Source of the DNA: an uncultured Bacilli bacterium
GTDB taxonomy: Bacteria; Bacillota_I; Bacilli_A; RF39; UBA660
Assembly: GCA_947632255.1 (NCBI GenBank)
Contig: CANROL010000034.1
Span: 1 to 9,306, forward strand
Direction: 5' to 3'
DNA: 9,306 nt
The notes beneath the pieces were generated by a model, which was not told where the DNA came from, ran no database searches, and saw only the letters and a list, made by a program, of their open reading frames with translations. Of this stretch, positions 1 through 5,152 are shown piece by piece (positions within the stretch are counted from its first letter, which is position 1; each line of letters opens with the position of its first letter). The position numbers and the translations under genes were made by a program.

Positions 1-275
1 GTTGTAGGTAATAATAATCCTGCTTTAGCTTTACTCATCCAATTATCAAAGAAACCTAATGCTGTAAATAAAGAAGCACTAAATATAATAATTAAACAAG
101 TCCAAGTACTAGCAGTTACTCTTGATAAATGATACATATTCATAAGTATTTGAATTAAACCTTCCGCAACAAAACCTACAAAACCACCAATTAAAAAAGC
201 ATAAATTGTATTTTGTAATTTATTTTCTTTAGGTTCATACTTCTTAACTAACTTTTTATATTCATCTTTATTCAT
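1..275 (-). CDS. spoVAC: Stage V sporulation protein AC (SpoVAC), N-terminal part, cut by window edge
   Basis: SpoVAC is an inner-membrane protein of the forespore, part of the SpoVA channel that moves calcium-dipicolinate into the developing spore and out at germination. 91 complete codons are visible, beginning MNKDEYKKLVKKYEPKEN. The family hallmarks I recognise are the K-x-Y-x-P-K segment at residues 12-16, a first hydrophobic helix (about 24-45, with AFLIGGFVGF), and a second one (about 60-76) ending in the ALGFFD pattern. After this come basic and small residues leading to the conserved Ala/Gly-Pro-Thr stretch at the window edge. The ATG at 275-273 is preceded by GGAGG (285-281) at good spacing. 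The rest of the gene, and probably spoVAD and spoVAE, would lie to the left of position 1. The assignment comes from remembered family pattern, not a search, but the match is good along its whole visible length. Confidence 0.85.
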   Translation of the reverse strand, partial: MNKDEYKKLVKKYEPKENKLQNTIYAFLIGGFVGFVAEGLIQILMNMYHLSRVTASTWTCLIIIFSASLFTALGFFDNWMSKAKAGLLLPT

Positions 276-290
276 ACTTACCTCCATTCT

Positions 291-319
291 TATTATGAAT
301 AACAAAAAAAAAGTTATAC
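291..319 (-). promoter_or_regulatory. Possible sigma-G-type promoter for spoVAC
   Basis: On the minus strand, GTATA (319-315) fits the forespore sigma-G -35 pattern GHATR, and CATAATA (297-291) fits the -10 pattern CATNHTA. The spacer is 17 nt against a usual 17-18. spoVA genes are classic sigma-G targets, so the placement makes sense. Against it: the -10 lies only 5 nt before the ribosome binding site, and the -35 falls inside the stem of a terminator. In DNA this AT-rich, such matches arise by chance. Confidence 0.3.
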
Positions 320-337
320 ATTTTTTGTGTATAACTT
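303..337 (-). terminator. Rho-independent terminator after the LysM gene
   Basis: A perfect 10-bp stem (311-320 with 328-337, AAGTTATACA/TGTATAACTT) and a 7-nt loop are followed on the minus strand by at least nine T residues (312-304). It lies 6 nt past the LysM stop codon and 28 nt before spoVAC, so it separates the LysM operon from the spoVA operon. Because the element ends just inside the LysM gene, it now also terminates the recombinase transcript. Confidence 0.85.
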
Positions 338-343
338 AAATTG

Positions 344-463
344 TTATCTTCCATCTTTATATACTAATATTTGTTCTGGTAATAAATAAATAGTTTTATT
401 ATAATCTAACATACCATTTATATTAGTTCTAAAAGCATCGGCTACTCCTTGTAATGTATCCCC
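344..463 (-). pseudogene. 3' fragment of the split LysM gene (C-terminal LysM half)
   Basis: Read on the minus strand from the GGGGATA core, this encodes Gly-Asp followed by 37 residues (TLQGVADAFRTNINGM… ending …ILVYKDGR) and a TAA at 346-344. The pattern is the body of a LysM domain: GDTLQGVADAF for helix 1, an asparagine-bearing middle, and LLPEQILVY in place of the usual l-x-P-G-Q-x-L-x-I. It has no start codon or ribosome binding site of its own in this frame, so it should be silent in the integrated state. Joined through the shared core to the fragment at 2781-2976 it gives a continuous 102-residue protein with two LysM domains. I see no internal stop or frameshift, so the coding information is intact and only displaced. 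Confidence 0.85.
457..463. repeat. Attachment-site core, recombinase-side junction
   Basis: TATCCCC on plus (GGGGATA on minus), identical to 2781-2787. Host LysM sequence lies to the left, with element sequence starting TGATACA to the right. The shared stretch encodes Gly-Asp of the conserved LysM GD motif. By the symmetry of the element arms, the 2-bp crossover of the recombinase would be the first GG of GGGGATA (inference). Confidence 0.75.
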
Positions 464-474
464 TGATACATTTT

Positions 475-2016
475 TTATGTAGTATTATTAAATGCAAATA
501 TAATATCTATCTTCTTATCTTGATAGATATAAATTTTATCAATTAAATTAATTATTAGTTCTCTTGATATATTATTTAATGATAATAATTTATTAATATA
601 ATTGTCTATTTTTTTATTATCTATTTTATTTAGATTTTTTTGTTTATTTTTAAGATTATCAATACTTAATTTATTATTTTCTATCTCTTTTTTTATATTT
701 TCACTTACTCTTAAATATTGTGATTTATCTAATATTTCATTTAACATATCCATATAAGTTTTATCTAAATTTTCTCTTAATTTATTATTAATTATTTCTA
801 AACTTTCTATCTCTTTTTTTATTATTAATATATTATCTTCAAAATTAATATTTTTAATATTATCTTTTAATTTATTTTTATCTAAATATTTATTACATAT
901 ATCTCTAATATTATCTAAAATAATACTCTCTAATATTTCATAATTATTGGTATGTGATGTACATACATGATATTTTGAGTATGTTCGATAATAATTACAA
1001 GTAGTATAACTTGTTTTATTTTTATTTTGATATCTTATGGTTAGTCGATGTTTACAATCCCCACAGTATAAAAGTCCATCTAATAAATAAAATCTTTTCT
1101 TTTCAGGTCTTTTTACATTTTTAGGAAGTAAGTCTTGAACATAATTAAAAGTATCTCTATCTATTATTGCTTCATGTGTATTTTCAACAATTATATAATC
1201 TTGAGGATTATTTTTAATAGTTTTTTTTAGTTTATAATTAATCTTTTTAGTTTTTCCTTGTACTGTATCCCCTACATATATTTGATTAGTTAAAATTGCT
1301 TTTACAGTTGTATCAACCCATATCCCTAATTCTTTAGATTTAGTATTCCAAATATAACTATAGTAAGAAGCTGGAGTTTTTATTTTTCTTTTAGTAAGTT
1401 CCCTTGCAATATAATGATATGTCTTACCTTTTAAAGCTAAATCAAATATTAATTTAACAATTTTTGCTTGTTCTTCATTAATTATTAAATGATTTTTATT
1501 ATTAGGATCTTTCATATAACCATAAGGACACCTTCCTGATACATATAAACCATCTATCATTTTTGAATATAAACTACTCTTAACTTTTTTAGAAATATCT
1601 TTAGCATACATATCATTCATTATAGCTTTAAAAGGTGCTATATCATTATTAGTATTATCTATAAATGTATCTATTCCATCATTTATGGCAATATATCTTA
1701 TATTATTATTAGGAAAATACTTTTCTATTAATTCCCCAGTTCCTATATAATCTCTACCTAATCTCGACATATCTTTAGTAATAATCATATTAATTTTACC
1801 TAATTCAACATCTTTAATCATTTTCTTAAAAGCAGGTCGATCAAAATTAGTACCTGTATATCCATCATCTACATATTCTTCTATAACTTTATAATTATTT
1901 TCTTTAATAAATTGATTAAGTAAACTTCTTTGACTAATAATACTATCAGATTCTATATTTCCATCATCTCTTGATAATCTTATATAAAGTCCTACTTTAA
2001 AACTATTTTCATTCAT
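475..2016 (-). CDS. Large serine recombinase (resolvase/invertase superfamily)
   Basis: This 513-residue site-specific recombinase is the size usual for large serine integrases, which cut both DNAs at a 2-bp core and rejoin them. The N-terminal resolvase domain (about 8-155) has the nucleophile Ser15 within YIRLS, with Arg13 beside it. Further on are EEYVDDGYTGTNFDRP (46-61) and the catalytic-arginine segment DMSRLGRD (82-89). A recombinase DNA-binding domain follows (about 160-300, beginning with GRCPYGYMKD). A zinc ribbon has Cys318, Cys321, Cys340 and Cys352. A Lys/Glu/Asn-rich coiled coil (about 385-470) is the usual motif controlling synapsis. All key residues seem present, so it should be active. 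The ATG at 2016 overlaps the 35-codon ORF by 8 nt (ATGAATGA), implying translational coupling. Its neighbours and the att cores mark it as the integrase/excisionase of this element. Confidence 0.95.
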   Translation of the reverse strand: MNENSFKVGLYIRLSRDDGNIESDSIISQRSLLNQFIKENNYKVIEEYVDDGYTGTNFDRPAFKKMIKDVELGKINMIITKDMSRLGRDYIGTGELIEKYFPNNNIRYIAINDGIDTFIDNTNNDIAPFKAIMNDMYAKDISKKVKSSLYSKMIDGLYVSGRCPYGYMKDPNNKNHLIINEEQAKIVKLIFDLALKGKTYHYIARELTKRKIKTPASYYSYIWNTKSKELGIWVDTTVKAILTNQIYVGDTVQGKTKKINYKLKKTIKNNPQDYIIVENTHEAIIDRDTFNYVQDLLPKNVKRPEKKRFYLLDGLLYCGDCKHRLTIRYQNKNKTSYTTCNYYRTYSKYHVCTSHTNNYEILESIILDNIRDICNKYLDKNKLKDNIKNINFEDNILIIKKEIESLEIINNKLRENLDKTYMDMLNEILDKSQYLRVSENIKKEIENNKLSIDNLKNKQKNLNKIDNKKIDNYINKLLSLNNISRELIINLIDKIYIYQDKKIDIIFAFNNTT

Positions 2017-2116
2017 TTAATAACTTTTCTAGTTCTATTTTTAATAAATTAGTTATTATTTCATTTAATGATTTACTATTTTCTTTAAATATTAAATTAA
2101 CTTTATATTTAACCAT
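2009..2116 (-). CDS. Small 35-residue ORF translationally coupled to the recombinase
   Basis: The ORF begins MVKYKVNLIFKENSK and ends KLLNE before TGA at 2011-2009. It has a very strong ribosome binding site, GGGGAGG at 2133-2127 (10 nt from the ATG), and its last 8 nt overlap the recombinase start, so ribosomes ending here can restart on the recombinase. The product is a short Lys/Asn/Glu/Leu-rich peptide with a predicted C-terminal amphipathic helix (SLNEIITNLLKIELEKLL). I do not recognise a family. It could be a recombination directionality factor, a subunit that regulates the recombinase, or only a leader that sets recombinase translation. The start codon lies inside a hairpin (2111-2148), which suggests its translation is controlled. 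It is real if the overlap and ribosome site are conserved in relatives. Confidence 0.65.
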   Translation of the reverse strand: MVKYKVNLIFKENSKSLNEIITNLLKIELEKLLNE

Positions 2117-2148
2117 AGAATTTATACCTCCCCTTTAATTCTATGGTT
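2111..2148 (-). promoter_or_regulatory. Hairpin enclosing the start region of the 35-codon ORF
   Basis: Perfect 12-bp inverted repeat, 2111-2122 (AACCATAGAATT) with 2137-2148 (AATTCTATGGTT), and a 14-nt loop. In minus-strand RNA the ATG (2116-2114) is paired within the 3' arm, while the ribosome-binding GGGGAGG is exposed in the loop. This geometry would let a 30S subunit dock but hinder initiation until the stem opens, or it would let a protein or antisense RNA regulate translation of the coupled recombinase. It may instead be a DNA operator. No U-tract follows, so it is not a terminator. Confidence 0.6.
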
Positions 2149-2162
2149 ATATTATTTTATTT

Positions 2163-2190
2163 AGTATTATTTAAAAATTTTAAATTACAA
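2163..2190 (-). promoter_or_regulatory. Candidate promoter for the small ORF and recombinase
   Basis: Minus-strand TTGTAA (2190-2185) and AATACT (2168-2163) are separated by 16 nt, predicting a start near 2156 and a leader of about 40 nt that is almost wholly the hairpin at 2111-2148. The -35 box directly abuts the palindrome at 2193-2219. Each hexamer matches only 4 of 6 consensus positions, so this is tentative in such AT-rich DNA. Confidence 0.35.
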
Positions 2191-2192
2191 TA

Positions 2193-2236
2193 TTTAAAGT
2201 GCAAATTTTGCACTTTAAACTTATATTATTGCACTT
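2193..2236. promoter_or_regulatory. 27-bp palindrome plus extra half-site, likely operator
   Basis: Left arm TTTAAAGTGCAAA (2193-2205), one central T, and right arm TTTGCACTTTAAA (2207-2219) form a perfect 13+1+13 palindrome. A third copy of the half-site, TTGCACTTAAAA, lies at 2229-2240 in the same direction as the right arm. The site is just upstream of the candidate recombinase promoter and has no U-tract, so a dimeric DNA-binding protein is more likely than termination. No obvious DNA-binding repressor is encoded in the element itself. Confidence 0.55.
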
Positions 2237-2260
2237 AAAAAAGAATCTATAATTGATTCT
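2237..2260 (-). terminator. Weak terminator at the end of the GNAT gene
   Basis: Minus strand: stem AGAATC (2260-2255) with GATTCT (2247-2242), 7-nt loop, then a T run to 2237. The first bases are part of the GNAT stop codon. The stem is only 6 bp and AT-rich, so termination may be partial and some transcription may continue into the recombinase. Confidence 0.5.
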
Positions 2261-2732
2261 ATTTTTCATTATTAAACATAAATATTCTATCTTCAAATTT
2301 ATTATTATGATGAGTATATTCATCTATAACATTTTTCCAAAACAAATATGCCGAATTACTACCTAAAGATGGTGATACTTCCCAATTACCTCTATATAAA
2401 TCAAAACATTTAAAAGCAACCATTTTACCAATTTTATTTCTTCGATATTTAGGTATCACCATAAACTCTGCAATACTATGACCAACACTAAATTTTTGCA
2501 TATAAGTATTAATCATTACAAAACCCAATAATTTATTTGTTTCTTTTTCTTTTATAAAAAATGCATCTCTATCTTTATCAGTAAAATATTTATCAAAATA
2601 CTTATATTCAAATATGGCTTCATCATTCATTTCATTTCCATCATTTAAACTTTCTTCAAACAATGAATATTCTAACAATCTATATAAAATATCTTTTTTA
2701 TCACTTTTAACTTTATCTAAATATATTTCCAC
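2259..2732 (-). CDS. GNAT-family N-acetyltransferase, element cargo
   Basis: This 157-residue protein has the GNAT fold order. There is an N-terminal helix region, beta strands with LLGFVMINTY (68-77), and the acetyl-CoA strand and loop IAEFMVIPKYRRNKIGK (about 87-103). The C-terminal part has YLFWKNVIDEYT (129-140), the usual Phe-Trp helix. GNATs transfer acetyl groups from acetyl-CoA to amines; the substrate here is unknown, and antibiotic or polyamine targets cannot be told apart. The acetyl-CoA loop reads RRNKIGK where the common form is R-x-x-G-x-G/A, so the first glycine is Lys, which is seen in some members. The start must be GTG at 2732-2730, because an in-frame TAA lies 6 nt before it and no ATG follows near. 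The start overlaps the truncated LysM frame (ending 2713) by 20 nt, so it is probably translated and transcribed from the host gene's signals. Confidence 0.8.
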   Translation of the reverse strand: MEIYLDKVKSDKKDILYRLLEYSLFEESLNDGNEMNDEAIFEYKYFDKYFTDKDRDAFFIKEKETNKLLGFVMINTYMQKFSVGHSIAEFMVIPKYRRNKIGKMVAFKCFDLYRGNWEVSPSLGSNSAYLFWKNVIDEYTHHNNKFEDRIFMFNNEK

Positions 2733-2976
2733 GATTTAACACCAATCCTTTAATTTTAAAAATATTCTTCATAAAAACTTTATCCCCCTCTGCCGTTATA
2801 TAATAACTATAACCACTTTTAGGTATCATAAGTTCTTGTCCTGGATAAATATATTCATTATCTTTTATTCCATTTATGGCTGCTAGTAATTTAGGATTTA
2901 TATTATATTTTCTCGATATTTCATATAAATTATCCCCTTTTTCAATCTTATAATAAGTAAAATAATTACTTTCCAT
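2713..2976 (-). pseudogene. 5' fragment of the split LysM gene (first LysM domain plus start of the second)
   Basis: The reading frame starts at ATG 2976 with AGGAG at 2992-2988. Residues 7-52 form one complete LysM domain (YYKIEKGDNLYEISRKYNIN…YIYPGQELMIP), a fold that binds N-acetylglucosamine chains of peptidoglycan. Residues 58-65 (YYITAEGD) begin a second LysM, which breaks at the GGGGATA core. The next 22 residues (KVFMKN… to FR) come from the element and do not look like LysM. There is no signal peptide, as in LysM proteins of spore coat and cortex assembly such as SafA and SpoVID, which are made in the mother cell. The gene follows the membrane protein at 3014-4135 by 37 nt. Together with 344-463 it is one intact 102-residue gene. 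A sporulation role is inferred from the spoVAC neighbour only. Confidence 0.85.
2781..2787. repeat. Attachment-site core, GNAT-side junction
   Basis: TATCCCC on plus, the second copy of the 7-bp core at 457-463. Element sequence lies to the left (CATAAAAACTT, 2770-2780) and host LysM sequence to the right (CTCTGCCG). Codons 64-65 (Gly-Asp) of the host gene lie in the core, so exchange between the copies keeps the reading frame. Confidence 0.75.
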
Positions 2977-3013
2977 TTAAATTATCACTCCTAGTATAAG
3001 ATATGATAAAAGT

Positions 3014-4135
3014 CTAAATATGCCATAAAAAAATCATTTTCTCATAATTAAAATTCCATTCAAAATAACTAAGTAATAACTCTTCCCCAGTATTTATATT
3101 AAAATGATATAATTCATCATCTTTTAAATAATATATATCTTCATTATCTATTTTAACAATATATTTAATATTATTCGTAATTAAAGTCTTTTTATCTTTA
3201 TTTAAATAATTTAAATATAAAGTATCATCTTCTAATATATAATTATAATTAGTCTTATATTGAAATGTTTCTTTTGTACTTATTAAAGTTTTAATATTTT
3301 TATTAACCCATTCATTATCTATATATAATTTAGTATCTACTTTTTTTAAATCCCCATTTTTACTATTAAATTTATACATAACCATTTCTTTACTATCTAC
3401 AATATATAAATCATTTTTTATAGTTCCAGGAAAATAACTATCAAAATAAATACTATTCTTTAAACTATGTTTACTTACTTTACCATTCTTATAATTAATA
3501 GTATAAAAATTATTAAAACTATAATTAGAATCATAATCCGCGATAACTAAATAATCTTTAGTATAATCTATTAAATTAATATTATAAAATTCTTTATTAA
3601 ATAAATCTATTTTATTATTTATGTCTTTATTTAAATAATAAAAACCATCATAATTCCATATTAAATAAATATAATTATCATTATATATATTTATATCTTG
3701 ATATGTCTTAAGTATTTTATTTTTACTTTTATTTATATCTAATTTATCTTTTAAAGTATTATTAACATTTGTATAATAAACTTGTCTACCTTCATCATAA
3801 CAAACAGGATTAAGCTTTAAATCACTTTCAAATGTTAAACAAAAGTTATCTTCATCTTCATAAATATTAATATCTTTTATTAACTTACGATTTAATTTAT
3901 ATTTACTTTCATAACTAATATCTAATTCTTTATCTAAATATTTAAAATTAAAATAATATATTTTATTTTGTTTATTATATTCTTCATATATATCTATATT
4001 ATTAATTTTATATATTTTATTATAATTTTTAGGACTAAAAATTATAATTATAAATATTAAAAATAATAATATAATTAAACTTTGTAAAATTAATAACTTA
4101 TATTTATTAAGACTCTTCATTGGTTCTTTTAGCAT
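3014..4135 (-). CDS. Uncharacterised membrane-anchored protein with large extracytoplasmic domain
   Basis: The 373 residues have one strong hydrophobic segment (about 13-33, LLILQSLIILLFLIFIIIIF) after a short basic N-terminus, with no lipobox or cleavage motif. This suggests an N-in signal anchor with about 340 residues outside the membrane, or in the intermembrane space if expressed during sporulation. That region is extremely rich in Asn, Lys, Tyr, Asp and Ile. It shows recurring short strand-turn units such as NDLYIVDSKEMVMYKFNSKNG and DIYYLKDDELYHFNINTGE, reminiscent of beta-propeller blades, but I do not recognise a family. The first ATG (4135) overlaps the PH-domain gene by 29 nt; a second at 4120 (MKSLNKYK) overlaps by 14 nt and fits an anchor N-terminus equally well. 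Neither has a strong ribosome site, so translation is probably coupled. It is the second gene of the PH-membrane-LysM operon. Confidence 0.7.
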   Translation of the reverse strand: MLKEPMKSLNKYKLLILQSLIILLFLIFIIIIFSPKNYNKIYKINNIDIYEEYNKQNKIYYFNFKYLDKELDISYESKYKLNRKLIKDINIYEDEDNFCLTFESDLKLNPVCYDEGRQVYYTNVNNTLKDKLDINKSKNKILKTYQDINIYNDNYIYLIWNYDGFYYLNKDINNKIDLFNKEFYNINLIDYTKDYLVIADYDSNYSFNNFYTINYKNGKVSKHSLKNSIYFDSYFPGTIKNDLYIVDSKEMVMYKFNSKNGDLKKVDTKLYIDNEWVNKNIKTLISTKETFQYKTNYNYILEDDTLYLNYLNKDKKTLITNNIKYIVKIDNEDIYYLKDDELYHFNINTGEELLLSYFEWNFNYEKMIFLWHI

Positions 4136-4556
4136 ATTTTTTCTTTTCTTCCATCATAAATTCGGTTATTTGAGTTTCAATTTCTCTTAAAGAATCTTTT
4201 GCTAAATTAGTAATTGTAACTTCTTCTTTTACCGTATCAATAATTATTTTACCCCAAATTAAACCTTGATATACTTCCATATCATTATATAAATCTGGTG
4301 TAATACTACTTAAAAAATAACCAAAAACAACTCTTTTTTGACCAATTAATATTCTTTTATTAGTAAGAGCAATAACCGCGGTTGATGTTAAATCATAAAA
4401 TTTATCATTTTTTTGTCCCGCGAAAGCATAAATAACTTCTTCCCCCGGATTTAAATGTTGTTCAACAACTTTACTATGTTGTTTAAGTCTCCACCATGTA
4501 ACACCACCTGGAAATTTTTTCTTATATAATTTAATATGATCATATACTTGTCCCAT
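4107..4556 (-). CDS. YokE-like bacterial PH-domain protein
   Basis: This 149-residue soluble protein starts at ATG 4556 with AGGTGA at 4569-4564. Residues about 30-140 form a bacterial PH domain of the YokE-like type: LNPGEEVIYAFAG (35-47), then TSTAVIALTNKRILIGQKR (57-75), the strongest signature of the family, then EEVTITNLAKD and a C-terminal helix (EIETQITEFMMEEKKKY). The conserved pre-domain segment GGVTWWRLKQH (17-27) is also visible. PH-like domains of this group occur in proteins of unknown role, often linked to the cell envelope, so no reaction can be assigned. It is the first gene of the run to the LysM gene, overlaps the next gene, and has a candidate promoter and an upstream terminator separating it from nrdG. 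Confidence 0.75.
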   Translation of the reverse strand: MGQVYDHIKLYKKKFPGGVTWWRLKQHSKVVEQHLNPGEEVIYAFAGQKNDKFYDLTSTAVIALTNKRILIGQKRVVFGYFLSSITPDLYNDMEVYQGLIWGKIIIDTVKEEVTITNLAKDSLREIETQITEFMMEEKKKYAKRTNEES

Positions 4557-4575
4557 ATTTACTTCACCTAAATTA

Positions 4576-4604
4576 ATTTTATAATAATTTTTCTAGTTTT
4601 GCAA
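4576..4604 (-). promoter_or_regulatory. Candidate promoter for the PH-membrane-LysM operon
   Basis: Minus-strand TTGCAA (4604-4599), a 17-nt spacer and TAAAAT (4581-4576) lie between the nrdG terminator and the PH-gene ribosome site. The -10 matches 5 of 6 and the -35 matches 4 of 6 vegetative consensus positions. The predicted leader is very short, starting close to the ribosome site. I see no convincing sporulation-sigma promoter here. Confidence 0.4.
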
Positions 4605-4618
4605 GTTTTTTAATTAAC

Positions 4619-4649
4619 AAAAAAAGCCGGTAAATAAAATTTACACAGC
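4619..4649 (-). terminator. Terminator of the nrdD-nrdG operon, containing the nrdG stop codon
   Basis: Minus strand: GCTG (4649-4646), one unpaired T, GTAAA (4644-4640), a 5-nt loop, TTTAC (4634-4630), CGGC (4629-4626), then seven T residues to 4619. The outer stem has one G-U pair. The TAA stop (4643-4641) lies within the stem, so the operon ends with no spare sequence. Confidence 0.8.
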
Positions 4650-5150
4650 AATTTTTTCGGTATCATATAAAACTACTTTATTAGCTTTTAATGATTCGGC
4701 AACATCAATAATTCTTTGATTTGATGAACCACAATATTTTAAGAGAAAATTATGTAATTCGTCTTTATATTGACCATCTACTAAAACATCAATATATTTT
4801 AATACTTCTTTATCCATCAAATCTTTATCCATTAAAAACCCGGTCCAACACCAAATAGTTTTATTAGGATATGTTGCTTTAAATCTTTTCGCTAATTTCG
4901 TGGTCCCTTCAATATTTAAAGGATGCATTGGTTCCCCACCTAAAATGGATAAACCAACTATATAATCTTTACTAGCTAAATCAATTATTTTATCAATTGT
5001 CTCATCAGTAAATTCTTTTCCCCCATTAAAATCATGAGTTTCCGGATTAAAACAATTATAGCACTTAAAGGCACAGCCTTGCATAAATATGGATACCCGA
5101 ACCCCTGGTCCATTAGAAATATCCATCTTTCTAATTTTATTGTATCTCAT
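4641..5150 (-). CDS. nrdG: Anaerobic ribonucleotide reductase activating protein (radical SAM)
   Basis: This 169-residue radical-SAM activase uses a [4Fe-4S] cluster and S-adenosylmethionine to place the glycyl radical on NrdD. The cluster motif CxxxCxxC is Cys26, Cys30 and Cys33 (GCAFKCYNC), preceded by the typical NGPGVRVSIFMQG. The SAM-binding glycine/glutamate segment LSILGGEPMHP (67-77) follows, then TIWCWTGF (98-105) and VLVDGQYKDEL (122-132), all diagnostic of NrdG. The length is normal. It begins 2 nt after the nrdD stop, with GGAG inside the nrdD 3' end as ribosome site, so the two are co-transcribed and probably coupled. It is the last gene of the operon. Confidence 0.95.
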   Translation of the reverse strand: MRYNKIRKMDISNGPGVRVSIFMQGCAFKCYNCFNPETHDFNGGKEFTDETIDKIIDLASKDYIVGLSILGGEPMHPLNIEGTTKLAKRFKATYPNKTIWCWTGFLMDKDLMDKEVLKYIDVLVDGQYKDELHNFLLKYCGSSNQRIIDVAESLKANKVVLYDTEKIAV

Positions 5151-5152
5151 AT

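Larger units (their letters stand above)
457..2787. mobile_element. About 2.3-kb serine-recombinase integrative element inserted in a LysM gene
   Basis: The element is bounded by direct 7-bp copies of TATCCCC (457-463 and 2781-2787), a repeat period of 2324 bp. Host LysM coding sequence lies on both sides and re-forms one frame if the region between cores is removed. Contents, all minus: GNAT acetyltransferase (2259-2732), 35-codon ORF (2009-2116) and large serine recombinase (475-2016), whose stop codon is 11 nt from the core. Flanking the cores inside the element are inverted arms TTTTTATG (472-479) and CATAAAAA (2770-2777), which in the circular form would face each other symmetrically about the crossover. 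No replication, mobilisation or phage structural genes are present. It is therefore either a minimal self-integrating cassette, a remnant of a larger element, or an intervening sequence of the skin type. Confidence 0.85.

Noticed and set aside
2988..3005. CATATCTTA upstream of the LysM gene as a sigma-K -10 box
   Set aside because: It fits CATANNNTA, but no AC lies at the expected -35 position and the start would fall at the ribosome site; chance is likely in this base composition.
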